The notes: generated from the letters alone by a model not told the origin. Shown: positions 1-11,117, numbered from the stretch's first letter. The stretch is 64,000 nucleotides of DNA from Alphaproteobacteria bacterium (GCA_024236075.1 JACKLE010000004.1:62001-126000); one strand, 5' to 3'. Program-made: numbers and translations.

Positions 1-119
1 CCGCCACATCGGCGCCGCGGACGGGCGAGAGGGCGGACGGCGCGGCGTGATAAGCATTGGGTATAGGCGGATTGTGCGAGTCGGGCCGGTGCCGCCTGCG
101 TCGGGAGCTTTGGAGAGGC

Positions 120-1982
120 ATGGCGTTTCCGCGCTGGTTCATCGACGATGTCCTCGCGCGCACCTCGATCGTCGAGGTGGTGGGCCGGCGCGTCGCCTAC
201 GACCGGCGCAAGTCGAATCCCTCGCGGCGCGACTTCTGGGGTTGCTGCCCCTTCCACGACGAGAAGACGCCGTCCTTCCACGTGGAGGAGGCGAAGGGAT
301 TCTACCATTGCTTCGGGTGCGGAAAATCGGGGACGGCGATCACCTTCCTCGAGGAGACCGAGGGCCTGCCGCGCGACGAGGCGGTGAAGCGTCTGGCGGC
401 CGAAGCCGGCCTCGCCCTGCCGACGGCCTCGGAGAGCCGCGCGGCGGTCGCGCGGGCGGCGGAGGGCGAGCGACTGTCCGCCGCGCTCGCCAAGGCGCAG
501 GCGCTCTTCCTCGCCGAGCTGCAGGGAGGCTCCGGGCGCGAGGCGCGCGCCTATCTCGCGCGCCGGGGCATAGACGAGGAAACCGCGCGCACCTTCGGGA
601 TAGGCCTCGCGCCGGCGGGATGGGACACGACGAGCACGCGCCTCGCCGCGGCGGGGATTGCGCCCGAGGCGCTCGTCGCGGCCGGGCTGGCGCGGCCCAG
701 GCGCACGGGCGGCGGCCTCGTCGACGTCTTCCGCCACCGCGTCACGATTCCGATCTGCGACCTCCACGGGCGGGTCATCGCCTTCGGCGCGCGGGCCCTC
801 GATCCGGCCGAGAAGGCGAAATATCTGAACTCTCCGGAGACGGCGCTTTTCCACAAGGGCGAGGTTCTGTTCAACCTCCATCGCGCGGGACCCGTGGCGC
901 GGCGCTCGGGTCGGCTCGTCGTCGTCGAGGGCTATATGGACGCGATCGCCCTCGCCCAGGGCGGGGTCGCCGAGGCCGTGGCGCCGCTCGGCACGGCGCT
1001 CACCCTCGCGCAGGCCCGCCGCCTCTTCCAGATCGCGCCCGAGGTCGTTCTGATGTTCGACGGCGACGAGGCCGGCCGCGAGGCGACGCGCCGCGCGCTG
1101 GGCGTGATCCTGCCCGATCTGCGGGCGGAGTGGACCGTGCGCGTCGCGCGCCTGCCGGACGGGCGCGATCCCGACGACCTTCTGCGCGAGGCGGGCGCGG
1201 AGGGGCTGAAGCGCGTCCTCGCCGAGGCCGAGCCGCTCGCCGAGGCGCTGTGGTCGGCGGCCGGCGCCGGCGCCGAGCTCGACGATCCGCAAGGCCGCCA
1301 GCGCTTCGAGCAGAGCCTCTTCGCGACCGCGGACCTCATCCGCGACCCGGCGCTGCGCCGCCAGTTCCGCGATGCGTTCCGCGAGCGCCTGCAAGCCCAG
1401 CGCGCCGAGCGCCGTCTTGCCGCGCGCGGGCGCGCCGCGCCCCGTCCGCCGCCCTTGAGCCCGGCAGTGAAGGCGAGCCCCCTCGCGCTGCTCGCCCGCG
1501 CCGCGCGCCGTGAGATCGGCACGAACACGCAGCGCAGCCTCGTGCTTTTTCTTATGCACCATCCCTGGCTCGCCGAGCGCCACGCCGAGGCGCTGAGCGT
1601 CGTGATCCTTCCCGATCCCCAGCTCGAGGAGCTGAAGCAGCGCATCGTGAACCTTGCCGCCGTGCAACAAAGCCTTGACAGCCAAGAGTTGAAAGGCCAC
1701 CTCTTGGCGCAGGGCGCGGGGGATATCCTCAAGGGCCTCTTTGCCTCGTTGGAGGCGAGGCGCTCGATAGCGGTTCGGCCGGGCGCGACGGAAGACGAGA
1801 TTGCGGCATCCTTCAGGGATCTGCTACGCCGGCCGGAACTGGCGGGAAACGCAGGCGAACCAGGTCATATTGGGCGTGGCATTGAACCGTCGAAGAGCTC
1901 CGAGGCTGGTCGTGCGGCTCACCGAATGGCGTCGGGAGTGGCGCGGATTCGCGCTGCGCAATTGTTCCGCCGCGAGCGCTGA
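120..1982 (+). CDS. dnaG: DNA primase DnaG
   Basis: DNA primase of 620 aa that makes RNA primers for replication. The N-terminal CHC2 zinc finger is visible (CPFHDEKTPSFH followed by FYHCFGCG, about residues 40-67). The catalytic TOPRIM core follows, with VVVEGYMDAIA and the acidic motif LMFDGDEAGR. A variable DnaB-binding C-terminus ends the protein. The ATG at 120 is chosen because MAFPRWFIDDVLART is the usual family beginning and GGAGAGG lies just upstream; a longer frame from 57 adds a non-conserved extension. rpoD follows 192 bp downstream in the same direction, the classic macromolecular-synthesis arrangement. Bases 1-119 hold no gene I can assign. Confidence 0.97.
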   Translation: MAFPRWFIDDVLARTSIVEVVGRRVAYDRRKSNPSRRDFWGCCPFHDEKTPSFHVEEAKGFYHCFGCGKSGTAITFLEETEGLPRDEAVKRLAAEAGLALPTASESRAAVARAAEGERLSAALAKAQALFLAELQGGSGREARAYLARRGIDEETARTFGIGLAPAGWDTTSTRLAAAGIAPEALVAAGLARPRRTGGGLVDVFRHRVTIPICDLHGRVIAFGARALDPAEKAKYLNSPETALFHKGEVLFNLHRAGPVARRSGRLVVVEGYMDAIALAQGGVAEAVAPLGTALTLAQARRLFQIAPEVVLMFDGDEAGREATRRALGVILPDLRAEWTVRVARLPDGRDPDDLLREAGAEGLKRVLAEAEPLAEALWSAAGAGAELDDPQGRQRFEQSLFATADLIRDPALRRQFRDAFRERLQAQRAERRLAARGRAAPRPPPLSPAVKASPLALLARAARREIGTNTQRSLVLFLMHHPWLAERHAEALSVVILPDPQLEELKQRIVNLAAVQQSLDSQELKGHLLAQGAGDILKGLFASLEARRSIAVRPGATEDEIAASFRDLLRRPELAGNAGEPGHIGRGIEPSKSSEAGRAAHRMASGVARIRAAQLFRRER

Positions 1983-2174
1983 GGGGCCGATGCACGCCTT
2001 CGGCAGGACCGCGCGGCAGCCGAATCTGGGATGAGGCGTTTCAACGCGAATGGCGGCTCCACGGGGGCCGTTTGAGATATGGCCTTTCGGCGTGGGGGGA
2101 TTCCCGCCGGACGGCCGATGCCCTGATCCAGCCGTCGCCTCGAATCGGGACGGCGGCTCGCAGCAGAGAGCGCC

Positions 2175-4169
<1,995 letters not shown>

Positions 4170-4176
4170 GGCGGCG

Positions 4177-4416
4177 ATGCCCGGTTCAGGAATGACGGTC
4201 GAGCTTGATCCAACGCTTGCGGAGCAAGTCCGGGAGGCGGCGGAGGCCTCGGGCCTTAGCGCCGACGCCTTCGTAAGACAGGCGCTGGCCGCCTGCCTCG
4301 CCGACTGGGACGAGGATCTGCGTCGCCTGGACGAACCGGGCGCGGACGTCGACGCGAAGGACGCCCTCGACCGCTTCGAGGCGGCCGTCGCTGAAAAGCT
4401 TCGCGCCCGCGAATGA
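4177..4416 (+). CDS. Probable antitoxin of a ParD/ParE-like module
   Basis: Small acidic protein of 79 aa. An N-terminal beta-strand/helix segment (MTVELDPTLAEQVREAAEAS) resembles a ribbon-helix-helix DNA-binding antitoxin, followed by an acidic tail that would wrap the toxin. It overlaps the downstream toxin frame by 4 bp (ATGA), the usual coupling in type II systems, and starts only 7 bp after rpoD. The ATG at 4177 has GAGG about 6 nt upstream; a second ATG at 4192 has no spaced Shine-Dalgarno. The assignment rests on size, fold guess and neighbour, not on a diagnostic motif. Confidence 0.75.
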   Translation: MPGSGMTVELDPTLAEQVREAAEASGLSADAFVRQALAACLADWDEDLRRLDEPGADVDAKDALDRFEAAVAEKLRARE

Positions 4417-4700
4417 CCCGACCGGTGCGGCTGCGGCCCGCCGCCGAGCGCGATCTCGAGCGCCTTGCCGAGTTCATTGTCGAGCACGACCCGAAGGCGG
4501 CCCTGCGCGCGGTGCGTGTCCTGCGGCAGGCGATCCTATCTCTCGAGGAGTTGCCGGAGCGCGGCCGCCCTGGTCCGCGTGCGGATTTGCGAGAGCTTTT
4601 CGTTCGTTTCGGTCAGTCCCACTATGTCATTCGCTATCAGGTTCGACCCGACGCGATCGTCGTGACGCGAATCTGGCACGCCCGCGAGGTGCGCGGGTGA
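4413..4700 (+). CDS. RelE/ParE family toxin
   Basis: Basic protein of 95 aa with the ParE/RelE superfamily pattern: an N-terminal strand and helix (RLRPAAERDLERLAEFIVEH), a central ELPERGRPGPR turn, and C-terminal strands (YVIRYQVRPDAIVVTRIWHA) ending in the family-typical IWHAREVR. ParE members poison gyrase and RelE members cleave mRNA on ribosomes; the sequence alone does not decide between them. Translation is coupled to the antitoxin by the ATGA overlap. Confidence 0.85.
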   Translation: MTRPVRLRPAAERDLERLAEFIVEHDPKAALRAVRVLRQAILSLEELPERGRPGPRADLRELFVRFGQSHYVIRYQVRPDAIVVTRIWHAREVRG

Positions 4701-4767
4701 TTGCATATACGCTGGCTCCCACGCGGGCACGGCGCTAAGCTGCCGCAAGGGCAGGTTGGGGGCGGCG

Positions 4768-5592
4768 ATGGCGGAAGACGCGCGGCGGCGCGGCGGCGGG
4801 CTGGGGTTCATTCCGTGGCTGCTTGGGTTTGCGATCAGCACGGGCTCGATCGCGACGCTCGTTCATTACGGCATCGTGACGGAGGATCTCTCGGCGCCGA
4901 TCCAGGCGCTCATCGATGCCTATCATGAAGGGATCGGGATCGTCTTCGATCCCATCGAGCCCTATGTCCGCGATGTCGCGCATTGGCTCGGGGGCCTCGT
5001 CGGCTGGGACATCCACCTCTATCCCCATTGGCGCCATGTGTTCCTCTTGTCGATGGTCCTGTTTCTGGCCGCGGCGCGGGTCTCGGGCGGCGCAGGCGAT
5101 CTCCGCACGGCCGCGCTATTCGGAGGTTTCGGCGCGCTGTGCTCGCTTGCCGGGGCGCTCATCGCCGGCGCGTTGCCGCTCGGCGGCGATGCGCGCAGCG
5201 AGGCGGTGATCTTCGCCGCGCCGCTCGGGGCCATTTTGGCCGCGCTTATGCTGGCAACGGCCGTCGATGCGCTCCTGGCCGGAAGGCGGGGATACGCTGT
5301 TCTCGTCTTCGCGGTCGCTCTCGGCTTTGCCGCGTTCTTTGCCTTCTTGGCGGCTTTCGGCGCGCCTCCCTATTACAAGTCGCTCCGGGCGATGGGCGCC
5401 GCGAGCCCCGGCCTCCTCGCGCTCGGCCTCTTCGAGATCCTCCTCGCGCTCGGCTATCTGGTCGGCGGCGCGCTCCTCGCGCGCGTCCTGCTCAATGACA
5501 GTGTCCAAGTCGGCCTCGTGATGCTCTCCGGCTTCCTCGGGACGGCGCTCCTCTTCGCCGCCGACGCGGCGCTCAAGCTCGCGGCGCCTTGA
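4768..5592 (+). CDS. Polytopic membrane protein of unknown function
   Basis: Integral membrane protein of 274 aa with about seven hydrophobic segments, for example FIPWLLGFAISTGSIATLV near the N-terminus and LVMLSGFLGTALLFAADAA at the C-terminus. No family motif is recognised. The ATG at 4768 is preferred over the in-frame TTG at 4756 because a G-rich Shine-Dalgarno-like tract precedes it and the TTG would add only four residues. It stands between two toxin-antitoxin pairs without overlapping either, so context gives no functional hint. Confidence 0.75.
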   Translation: MAEDARRRGGGLGFIPWLLGFAISTGSIATLVHYGIVTEDLSAPIQALIDAYHEGIGIVFDPIEPYVRDVAHWLGGLVGWDIHLYPHWRHVFLLSMVLFLAAARVSGGAGDLRTAALFGGFGALCSLAGALIAGALPLGGDARSEAVIFAAPLGAILAALMLATAVDALLAGRRGYAVLVFAVALGFAAFFAFLAAFGAPPYYKSLRAMGAASPGLLALGLFEILLALGYLVGGALLARVLLNDSVQVGLVMLSGFLGTALLFAADAALKLAAP

Positions 5593-5610
5593 GGCGGTCC
5601 GGTTCCGGCG

Positions 5611-5967
5611 CTAACGGTCTGCCAGCAGGTCGCCGATCGCCGACGCCACGGCCTTGCGCTCGGCGCCCGCGAGCCTCCCCGCGCGGCGCAGGATGCGCGC
5701 GGCATCGACGGTTGCAACCTTGGCGGGGCGCACGACGGAGGCGGACGGGAGGCCCGCCTCGGCAAGGTCATTGATGGCCACATCCTCCGGCCACGGCGCA
5801 TTCTTCGCGCTGGTGATCATGGCGAGCCAGACAAGCCCGTGCGCCGTCTCCAGGCGCTCGTTCGAGACGACGAGCGCGGGCCGCCGCTTCTCGGCGAGGC
5901 GGTCCGCATATGGAAAGGGCACGACGACGACGTCGAAAGGGCGAAAGCGCGCCCTCCTAGAGGTCAC
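5611..5967 (-). CDS. MazF/PemK-type endoribonuclease toxin
   Basis: Toxin of 118 aa in the PemK/MazF fold. RPFDVVVVPFPYADRLAEKR at the N-terminus matches the conserved strand and loop that precede RPALVVSNE, followed by WLAMITSAK, and the family's central SVVRPAKVATVD. Family members cleave mRNA at short sites. The GTG at 5967 is chosen because it lies inside the 3' end of the antitoxin gene (11 bp overlap), giving the usual coupled arrangement. The longer ATG frame to 6045 would read a non-conserved arginine-rich stretch through the antitoxin gene. Confidence 0.88.
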   Translation of the reverse strand: MTSRRARFRPFDVVVVPFPYADRLAEKRRPALVVSNERLETAHGLVWLAMITSAKNAPWPEDVAINDLAEAGLPSASVVRPAKVATVDAARILRRAGRLAGAERKAVASAIGDLLADR

Positions 5968-6181
5968 GATAGGCCTCGGCGTCCGCCTCGCCGTTCCACT
6001 CGGTGAAGGTCGCAAAGGGGTCGTCCTCGGCCTCGCGTGTGACACGCTCGAGAAGCACGCCTTGGCGTGTCATGCGGTAACGCACGAGGTCGCCCGGCTT
6101 GAGGCCCAGATGCTCGCGCACCGCCTTCGGGATGACGGTCTGCGCCTTAGAGGTGATCTTGGATTGGACGATCTCGCTCAT
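5957..6181 (-). CDS. AbrB/MazE-family antitoxin
   Basis: Antitoxin of 74 aa with an N-terminal swapped-hairpin AbrB DNA-binding domain (SKITSKAQTVIPKAVREHLG, then LKPGDLVRYRM) and an acidic C-terminal tail that would neutralise the toxin. It is the first gene of the pair; the toxin start overlaps its last codons. A 14-bp palindrome with an extra direct half-site lies 10-23 bp upstream of its ATG and fits autoregulation by this protein or the complex. Confidence 0.9.
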   Translation of the reverse strand: MSEIVQSKITSKAQTVIPKAVREHLGLKPGDLVRYRMTRQGVLLERVTREAEDDPFATFTEWNGEADAEAYRDL

Positions 6182-6187
6182 GAGTAA

Positions 6188-6216
6188 GACGTAAGACGTC
6201 TTACCGATGAAGTCAA
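6188..6216 (-). promoter_or_regulatory. Promoter/operator of the AbrB-MazF pair
   Basis: On the minus strand TTGACT (6216-6211) is followed after 17 bp by TACGTC (6193-6188) as a weak -10. The perfect palindrome GTAAGACGTCTTAC at 6191-6204 lies between them, with another direct GTAAGAC half-site at 6184-6190. Such a site would let the antitoxin block the promoter. Transcription would start very close to the antitoxin ATG at 6181, so the message may be leaderless or nearly so. The palindrome is seen directly; the promoter assignment is inferred. Confidence 0.6.
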
Positions 6217-6217
6217 C

Positions 6218-8272
6218 CTACTTCGCCTCCCGCCGCCACCCCGCGACGGTAGCGACGAGCGCGAGGGCGAGGAAGGCGGCGAGCGGGAGGAGGGGAACGG
6301 ATTTGGCAGAGCGCACGGTGTAGCTCCCCGTGCGCCTGAGGCCGAGCCAGCCGGTGCCCGCGGCGGCGCGGGCCTCGCCGACGCGGCGCAGGTCCGGCAC
6401 GCCCCGTTTCGACAGCCATTCGATGCCGCCGCCGGTCTCGGCGGCGAGCGCCTTCATGAGCGTGTCGGTCGCGCGCACATCGTCGAATTCGGGACCGCCC
6501 GCATCTCCGAGCGCCGCGACGGCCGAAAGGGTTCCTTGCGTCGCCTTGTAGATGCCGGGCTCGTCCGCCTCGACCTCGGCCGTGAACGCGCCGGGACCTG
6601 AGGGCGCGAGCGTCACCTCGCTCGTCTTGCCGTCGGGGCCCGTCAGGGTCACGGCGGGCGCGGCGTCGCTCAAGGTCCGCCTGCTGACGGTAAGGCCGTC
6701 CGGGCCGGCGACGAGGCTCAGCGATTCCTCGTCGAGGTCGGGCTCCTTCATGAGCCAGTGGGCGAGGCGGCGCATGAGCTCGGCCTGCGGGCCGCCGCCC
6801 TCGAAGCCGCGCGCCCAGAGCCAGGCCTGGTCCGACATCAGCTCGGCGACGCGGCCCTCGCCGATGCAGGCGAGCACGAGAAGCGGCTTTCCGTCCGCCC
6901 CCGTCATGAGGGACTCGCCCGTATCGCTCTCGACCTCGACCAGGCGGAACCAGCGGCCCCAGCCCTCCTCGCCGTCGCGCGCGAGCACGGCGGTGACGGG
7001 ATGGCGCCGGCCGACATCGGTGAGCGCGGGGCGGTAGCCCTTTTCGAGGATGCGGCCCGTCGGGCGCGCGGGCAGCACGCGCTCGAGCGGCGTGCGGTAG
7101 AGGCTGTCGCGGCTCGCGAAGGCGGGTCCCGCCGTGACGAGCAGCGCGCCGCCCTTCTCCACATAGCCCGCTATGTTGTCGAAGGTCGCGTAGTCGAGGA
7201 CCTCGCGCAGGCGGTAGCGGTCGAAGATGATGAGGTCGAACTCGTGCAGCCGCTCGGTGAAGAGCTCTTCCTTGGGAAAATTGATAAGCGCGAGCTCGTC
7301 CTCGGGCGTGCCGTCGAACTTGTTCGGCGGGCGGAGGATCGTGAAATGCACGAGGTCGACGGCGGGGTCCGACTTGAGGAGGTTCCGCCAGGTGCGCTCG
7401 CCCTGATAGGGCTCGCCGGATACGAGCAGCACCTTGAGGCGGTCGCGCACGCCGTTCACGGTGACGATGGCGCGGTTGTTGCGCAGGGTCAGCTCGTGCG
7501 GACCCGCCTCGGCCTCGATCTCGATGATGCTGGCGCCCGGATGGGCGAGGCGGAAAAAGAGCCGCGTGCGCTCGCCGAGGCCGACGCGCCGTCCGTACAC
7601 CTCCTCGCCGTCGAGGCGCGCGACGACGCGCACCGCCTCCCCGGTTCCCGCCGCGCCGGGACCCAGCTCGTCGACGCGGACCGCGACCTCGACCATGTCC
7701 CCGACGAGGCCGAAGCGGGGGGCCTCCTCGACGACGAGGCGGCGATCCTCCTCGTCCGGATTTCCCGCGAGGACCGTGTGCACGGGCGCCTCGAAGCCGA
7801 GCGCGGCCTTCGTGTCGGGCACGTCGTGGATCTCGCCGTCGGTGACGACGACGACGCCCGCGATGCGGTCGGGCGCGAGATCGGAGAGCTCGGCCGACAG
7901 GGCGGCGAAGATCTGCGTGCCGTCGGCGCCGCCGCCGACCGAGATCTCGCGCAGGTCGAGATCGTCGAAGGCGGCGAGCTTCTCGCGGAGCGCGGCGGCC
8001 GCCTTGTCGGTCTCCTCGAGACGGCCGGTCACGCGCTGCGACGGGCTGCGGTCGACGACGAGCACGGCGACGTCGTGCAGGGGCTCGCGCTCCTCGGCGA
8101 TGAGCGAGGGCTCGACGAGCGCGACGGCGATGAGGAGGCTCGCCGCGAGGCGCCAGAGGGCGCCGCGTCCGCGCCGCGCGAGGCCGAGGACGGCGACGAG
8201 CGCGGCAACGCCCACGGCCGCGGCGATGAGCGGGAGCGGCAGGAGCGGCGAAAACGCGATGTCGAGGTCCAT
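6218..8272 (-). CDS. Membrane protein with glutamine-amidotransferase-like domain (MoxR/DUF58 operon)
   Basis: Large membrane-anchored protein of 684 aa. Two hydrophobic helices open it (PLIAAAVGVAALVAVLGLA and LAASLLIAVALVEPSLI). A von Willebrand A-like region follows (DVAVLVVDRSPSQ, VVVTDGEIHDVP). Next is a class I glutamine-amidotransferase-like fold around VLLVSGEPYQGERTWRNLL and FDLIIFDRYRLREV, without an obvious catalytic cysteine triad. A final membrane helix (LLPLAAFLALALVATVAGW) precedes a basic tail. It is the last gene of the MoxR-DUF58-DUF4159 operon, 10 bp behind the previous gene. Such operons are conserved in alphaproteobacteria, but their substrate is not established. Confidence 0.85.
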   Translation of the reverse strand: MDLDIAFSPLLPLPLIAAAVGVAALVAVLGLARRGRGALWRLAASLLIAVALVEPSLIAEEREPLHDVAVLVVDRSPSQRVTGRLEETDKAAAALREKLAAFDDLDLREISVGGGADGTQIFAALSAELSDLAPDRIAGVVVVTDGEIHDVPDTKAALGFEAPVHTVLAGNPDEEDRRLVVEEAPRFGLVGDMVEVAVRVDELGPGAAGTGEAVRVVARLDGEEVYGRRVGLGERTRLFFRLAHPGASIIEIEAEAGPHELTLRNNRAIVTVNGVRDRLKVLLVSGEPYQGERTWRNLLKSDPAVDLVHFTILRPPNKFDGTPEDELALINFPKEELFTERLHEFDLIIFDRYRLREVLDYATFDNIAGYVEKGGALLVTAGPAFASRDSLYRTPLERVLPARPTGRILEKGYRPALTDVGRRHPVTAVLARDGEEGWGRWFRLVEVESDTGESLMTGADGKPLLVLACIGEGRVAELMSDQAWLWARGFEGGGPQAELMRRLAHWLMKEPDLDEESLSLVAGPDGLTVSRRTLSDAAPAVTLTGPDGKTSEVTLAPSGPGAFTAEVEADEPGIYKATQGTLSAVAALGDAGGPEFDDVRATDTLMKALAAETGGGIEWLSKRGVPDLRRVGEARAAAGTGWLGLRRTGSYTVRSAKSVPLLPLAAFLALALVATVAGWRREAK

Positions 8273-8282
8273 GAGCGCGCGC

Positions 8283-11105
8283 CTATTGGCCCAGGCGCTT
8301 CAGGATCTCGTTCACGTGCACAAGATCGCCCTTGTAGTTGCCGGTCATCGTGTACATCACGAGGTTGATGCCGAAGCGGTAGGCGAATTCGCGCTGGCGG
8401 CCGGAGCCGGGAATGACCTGCGCCATGTAGCGGCCGCGATCGTCGACCGCCCAGGCCGAGGCCCAGTCATTGTCGCCGATGAGGATGGGCGAGACGCCGT
8501 CATAGGCGGCCCCGGCGAGGCTGGTGCCCGCCTCCTCGTCCGTGGGCGGAGTCTCGATCCACAGGGTGGAGCCGTTCCAGCGGCCAGGGAAGCGCTCCGG
8601 GAAGACGTCGAGCAGGAAGAAGGTCCGCGTCAGGACGTGTCCGTCGGGCACCGGGCTCAAGGGCGGCAGGTCGAGCGGGGCGAGGATCTCGGCGAGGCGC
8701 CTGGCGCCCGGTCCCTGAAGGCGCGCGTCGCTCGCGGGGTCCTCCGTCGTGAGGCCGTGGTCGGCCGTGTCGAACAGAATCGTGCCGCCGGTCCTCAGAT
8801 ACCGGTCGACCTTGGCGAGGCTTTCCTGCGAAAGGTCGGGCTGCTCCGGGACGATGCGCCAGTAGAGGAAGGGATAGAGCGCGAGGTCGTCCCGCGCGAG
8901 GTCGATGGCGACGGGCGGAAAGGGCTCGATGGCCGTCCGCCTGGCGAGATCGCCGCTGAGGCCCTTGAGGCCGGCTTCCGAGATCGCGTCGTTCTCGCGC
9001 AGGCCCGTCGCGACGTAGGCGAGGCGGATCTCGAGGCTCGCCTCGAGCGCCTTGACCTCGTTCGCGCCCGCATCCGCCGCGCACGCCTCGGGCGCGGCGA
9101 GGGCCGCGAGGACGAGGGTGAGAAGGGGTGCCGCGCGGCGCAGCGATCCGACGAGCCGGCCCGATAGGGCGAGCGCTATGAGCCCGTCGAGCGCGAGGAG
9201 GAGAAGCGCGGCGAGGAGGAGGTCCTGGGCCAGCGGCTCGGCCGGCGCGCTTTCGGGCGCGAGGCGGGCCGCGCCCGAGGGAAGGTCCTCGATCGCTCCG
9301 AGATCGGCGAGGCCCGGAGCGAGATTGAGGGCGCGCGGCGAGCCCGCCGGGCCGTAGAGCCCGGGCGGATGCTCCGGCCCCGGACGGGTTTCGTCCAGCC
9401 GGTCGGCGACGATGGGAAGCGCGCCCGGAAAGGCGCCCTGCAGGCGGCCGAACGCGTCGAGCGTCAGGCGCGGCGCGAGGGTCTGACCGCCGCGCTCCGG
9501 GAGCGCCATTGCCGGCGAGGGCGCGGCCCTGGGCGAGACCGTGCCGGGAGCGAGCGCGACGAGGCGGTCGAGCATGCCCACGAAGAGGCCGGAGAGCGGC
9601 AGGTTCGACCAGCCGGGCGTCGCCGCGACATGGAAGAGGACGAGAAGGCCGTGGCCTTCGCGCCGCGCGGTGACGAGCGGCGTGCCGTCGGCGAGCCGGG
9701 CCCAGGTCTCGACGCCGATCTCGCCCACCGGATCGGCGAGCACCTGGCGCACCACGCGTATGTCCTCGGCGATCCTGAGTCCCGCGAAGGGGCTCGCCGC
9801 GTCGAACGGCTGGAGCGCCTGAGGCTCGGACCAGTCGAGGGCGCCGCCTATGGCGCGCCCGCCGCGCCTCAGCGGGGCCGGAACGAGATCGTCCTCGCCC
9901 TGAGCGAGCTTGGGCCCCGCGAAGCGCACGAGAACGCCGCCCGCGGAAATATAGGCCGTCAGCGCCTCGCGCGTTTCGGGAAGTAGCGCGACGCGGTCCT
10001 CGAGGAAGAGCAATGCCGGCGGGTCCTTCAGTAGCGCGTCGATGGGAGCGACGCGCAGCGCGGCGGCGTCCGCGAGCGCCTCGGAGAGGTAGTGCACGGC
10101 AGAGAGAAGCGGCTGGCCCGACGCCGCCGAATTGCCGAAATCGGCGATGCCCACGCGCTTCAGCCGGCTCGTCTCGTCGATCAGCGCGACGGCGCCGGCG
10201 CTCGCCCGGCCGTCGATCCGTACCGAGACGACACGCGCCTGCGCGTCGACGGGCACGACGATCGAGACGCTCTGCTCCCGCTCGCCGCGCGCGAAGGTGA
10301 CCGAGGCGGAGCCGACGATTTCGCCGCCCGGGCCGACCGCGCTGACGCCCAGGCGCTCGTCCGTCCGGTCCTGCGACCGGCGGACGGCGAGGTCCACGGT
10401 CCCGGGCTCGAGCCGCGCGCGGCCGAGGCCGACGGGGCTCGCGGCCGCCTCGGGCAGATAGACCGAGAGGGGGCCGAGCCCGCTCAGGGCGCGGCCGAAG
10501 GCGGCGGCGCCCGCGGCGTCGAGCCCGTCGGAGATCCAGAGCACCGCGCCCGCCTTGCCGCCGGGAGGCTTCAGCGCGCCGACTGCCGCGAGGGCCGCGG
10601 TGCGGTTCGTTCCCCAGGGCTTCGGCTCCAGCGCGGCGAGCGCGCGCTCGGCCTCGCGGGCCGGCAGGAAGCGCGCCTCGGGCGCGCCCTTGGCGGCGGC
10701 CGTGAGCAGCACCGCGACGGGCTCGCCGGCCCGCGCGGCCCGGCGCACGGCGGCGCGGGCGAGCTCGAGCCGCGCCTGCCAGCCCTGCGCGGCCGCCCAG
10801 CCGTCGTCGATGGCGAGGACGAGCGGGCCCGAAAGCGGCGCCTCGGCGCGGGGATTGAGGATGGGGCCGGCCGCAGCGACGATGAGGAGCCCCGCGATCG
10901 CCATGCGGAGCAGCAGCAGCCACCACGGCGTGCGCTCCGGCGTCTCGTCCTCGCTGCGGGTTCCCAGAATGAGGCGCACGAACGGAAAGGCGATGCGGCG
11001 CGGCGCGGGCGGCGAGACGCGCAGAAGCCACCACAGGACCGGCAGCCCGACGAGGGCCACGAGGAACCATGGGCTTGCGAAGCCGATCGCCGGGACGAGG
11101 GGCAG
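8283..11105 (-). CDS. DUF4159 domain-containing membrane protein with BatA-like N-terminus
   Basis: About 940 aa. The N-terminus has the BatA/aerotolerance signature (LPVLWWLLRVSPPAPRRI and a second helix LLRMAIAGLLIVAAAGPIL). The middle is a VWA-like domain and the C-terminus the DUF4159 domain (LAYVATGLRENDAISEAGLK, ILFDTADHG, YRFGINLVMYTMTGNYKGD). Homologs begin with a conserved FAxPWLL segment. Here that segment (FASPWFLVA) lies upstream of the first conventional start, a GTG at 11060. The only candidate start covering it is CTG at 11105, with AGGAG nine bases upstream. I therefore set the start there; 11060 is the conservative alternative. The gene follows the DUF58 gene directly. Confidence 0.85.
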   Translation of the reverse strand: MPLVPAIGFASPWFLVALVGLPVLWWLLRVSPPAPRRIAFPFVRLILGTRSEDETPERTPWWLLLLRMAIAGLLIVAAAGPILNPRAEAPLSGPLVLAIDDGWAAAQGWQARLELARAAVRRAARAGEPVAVLLTAAAKGAPEARFLPAREAERALAALEPKPWGTNRTAALAAVGALKPPGGKAGAVLWISDGLDAAGAAAFGRALSGLGPLSVYLPEAAASPVGLGRARLEPGTVDLAVRRSQDRTDERLGVSAVGPGGEIVGSASVTFARGEREQSVSIVVPVDAQARVVSVRIDGRASAGAVALIDETSRLKRVGIADFGNSAASGQPLLSAVHYLSEALADAAALRVAPIDALLKDPPALLFLEDRVALLPETREALTAYISAGGVLVRFAGPKLAQGEDDLVPAPLRRGGRAIGGALDWSEPQALQPFDAASPFAGLRIAEDIRVVRQVLADPVGEIGVETWARLADGTPLVTARREGHGLLVLFHVAATPGWSNLPLSGLFVGMLDRLVALAPGTVSPRAAPSPAMALPERGGQTLAPRLTLDAFGRLQGAFPGALPIVADRLDETRPGPEHPPGLYGPAGSPRALNLAPGLADLGAIEDLPSGAARLAPESAPAEPLAQDLLLAALLLLALDGLIALALSGRLVGSLRRAAPLLTLVLAALAAPEACAADAGANEVKALEASLEIRLAYVATGLRENDAISEAGLKGLSGDLARRTAIEPFPPVAIDLARDDLALYPFLYWRIVPEQPDLSQESLAKVDRYLRTGGTILFDTADHGLTTEDPASDARLQGPGARRLAEILAPLDLPPLSPVPDGHVLTRTFFLLDVFPERFPGRWNGSTLWIETPPTDEEAGTSLAGAAYDGVSPILIGDNDWASAWAVDDRGRYMAQVIPGSGRQREFAYRFGINLVMYTMTGNYKGDLVHVNEILKRLGQ

Positions 11106-11117
11106 CGTCGGAGCCTC

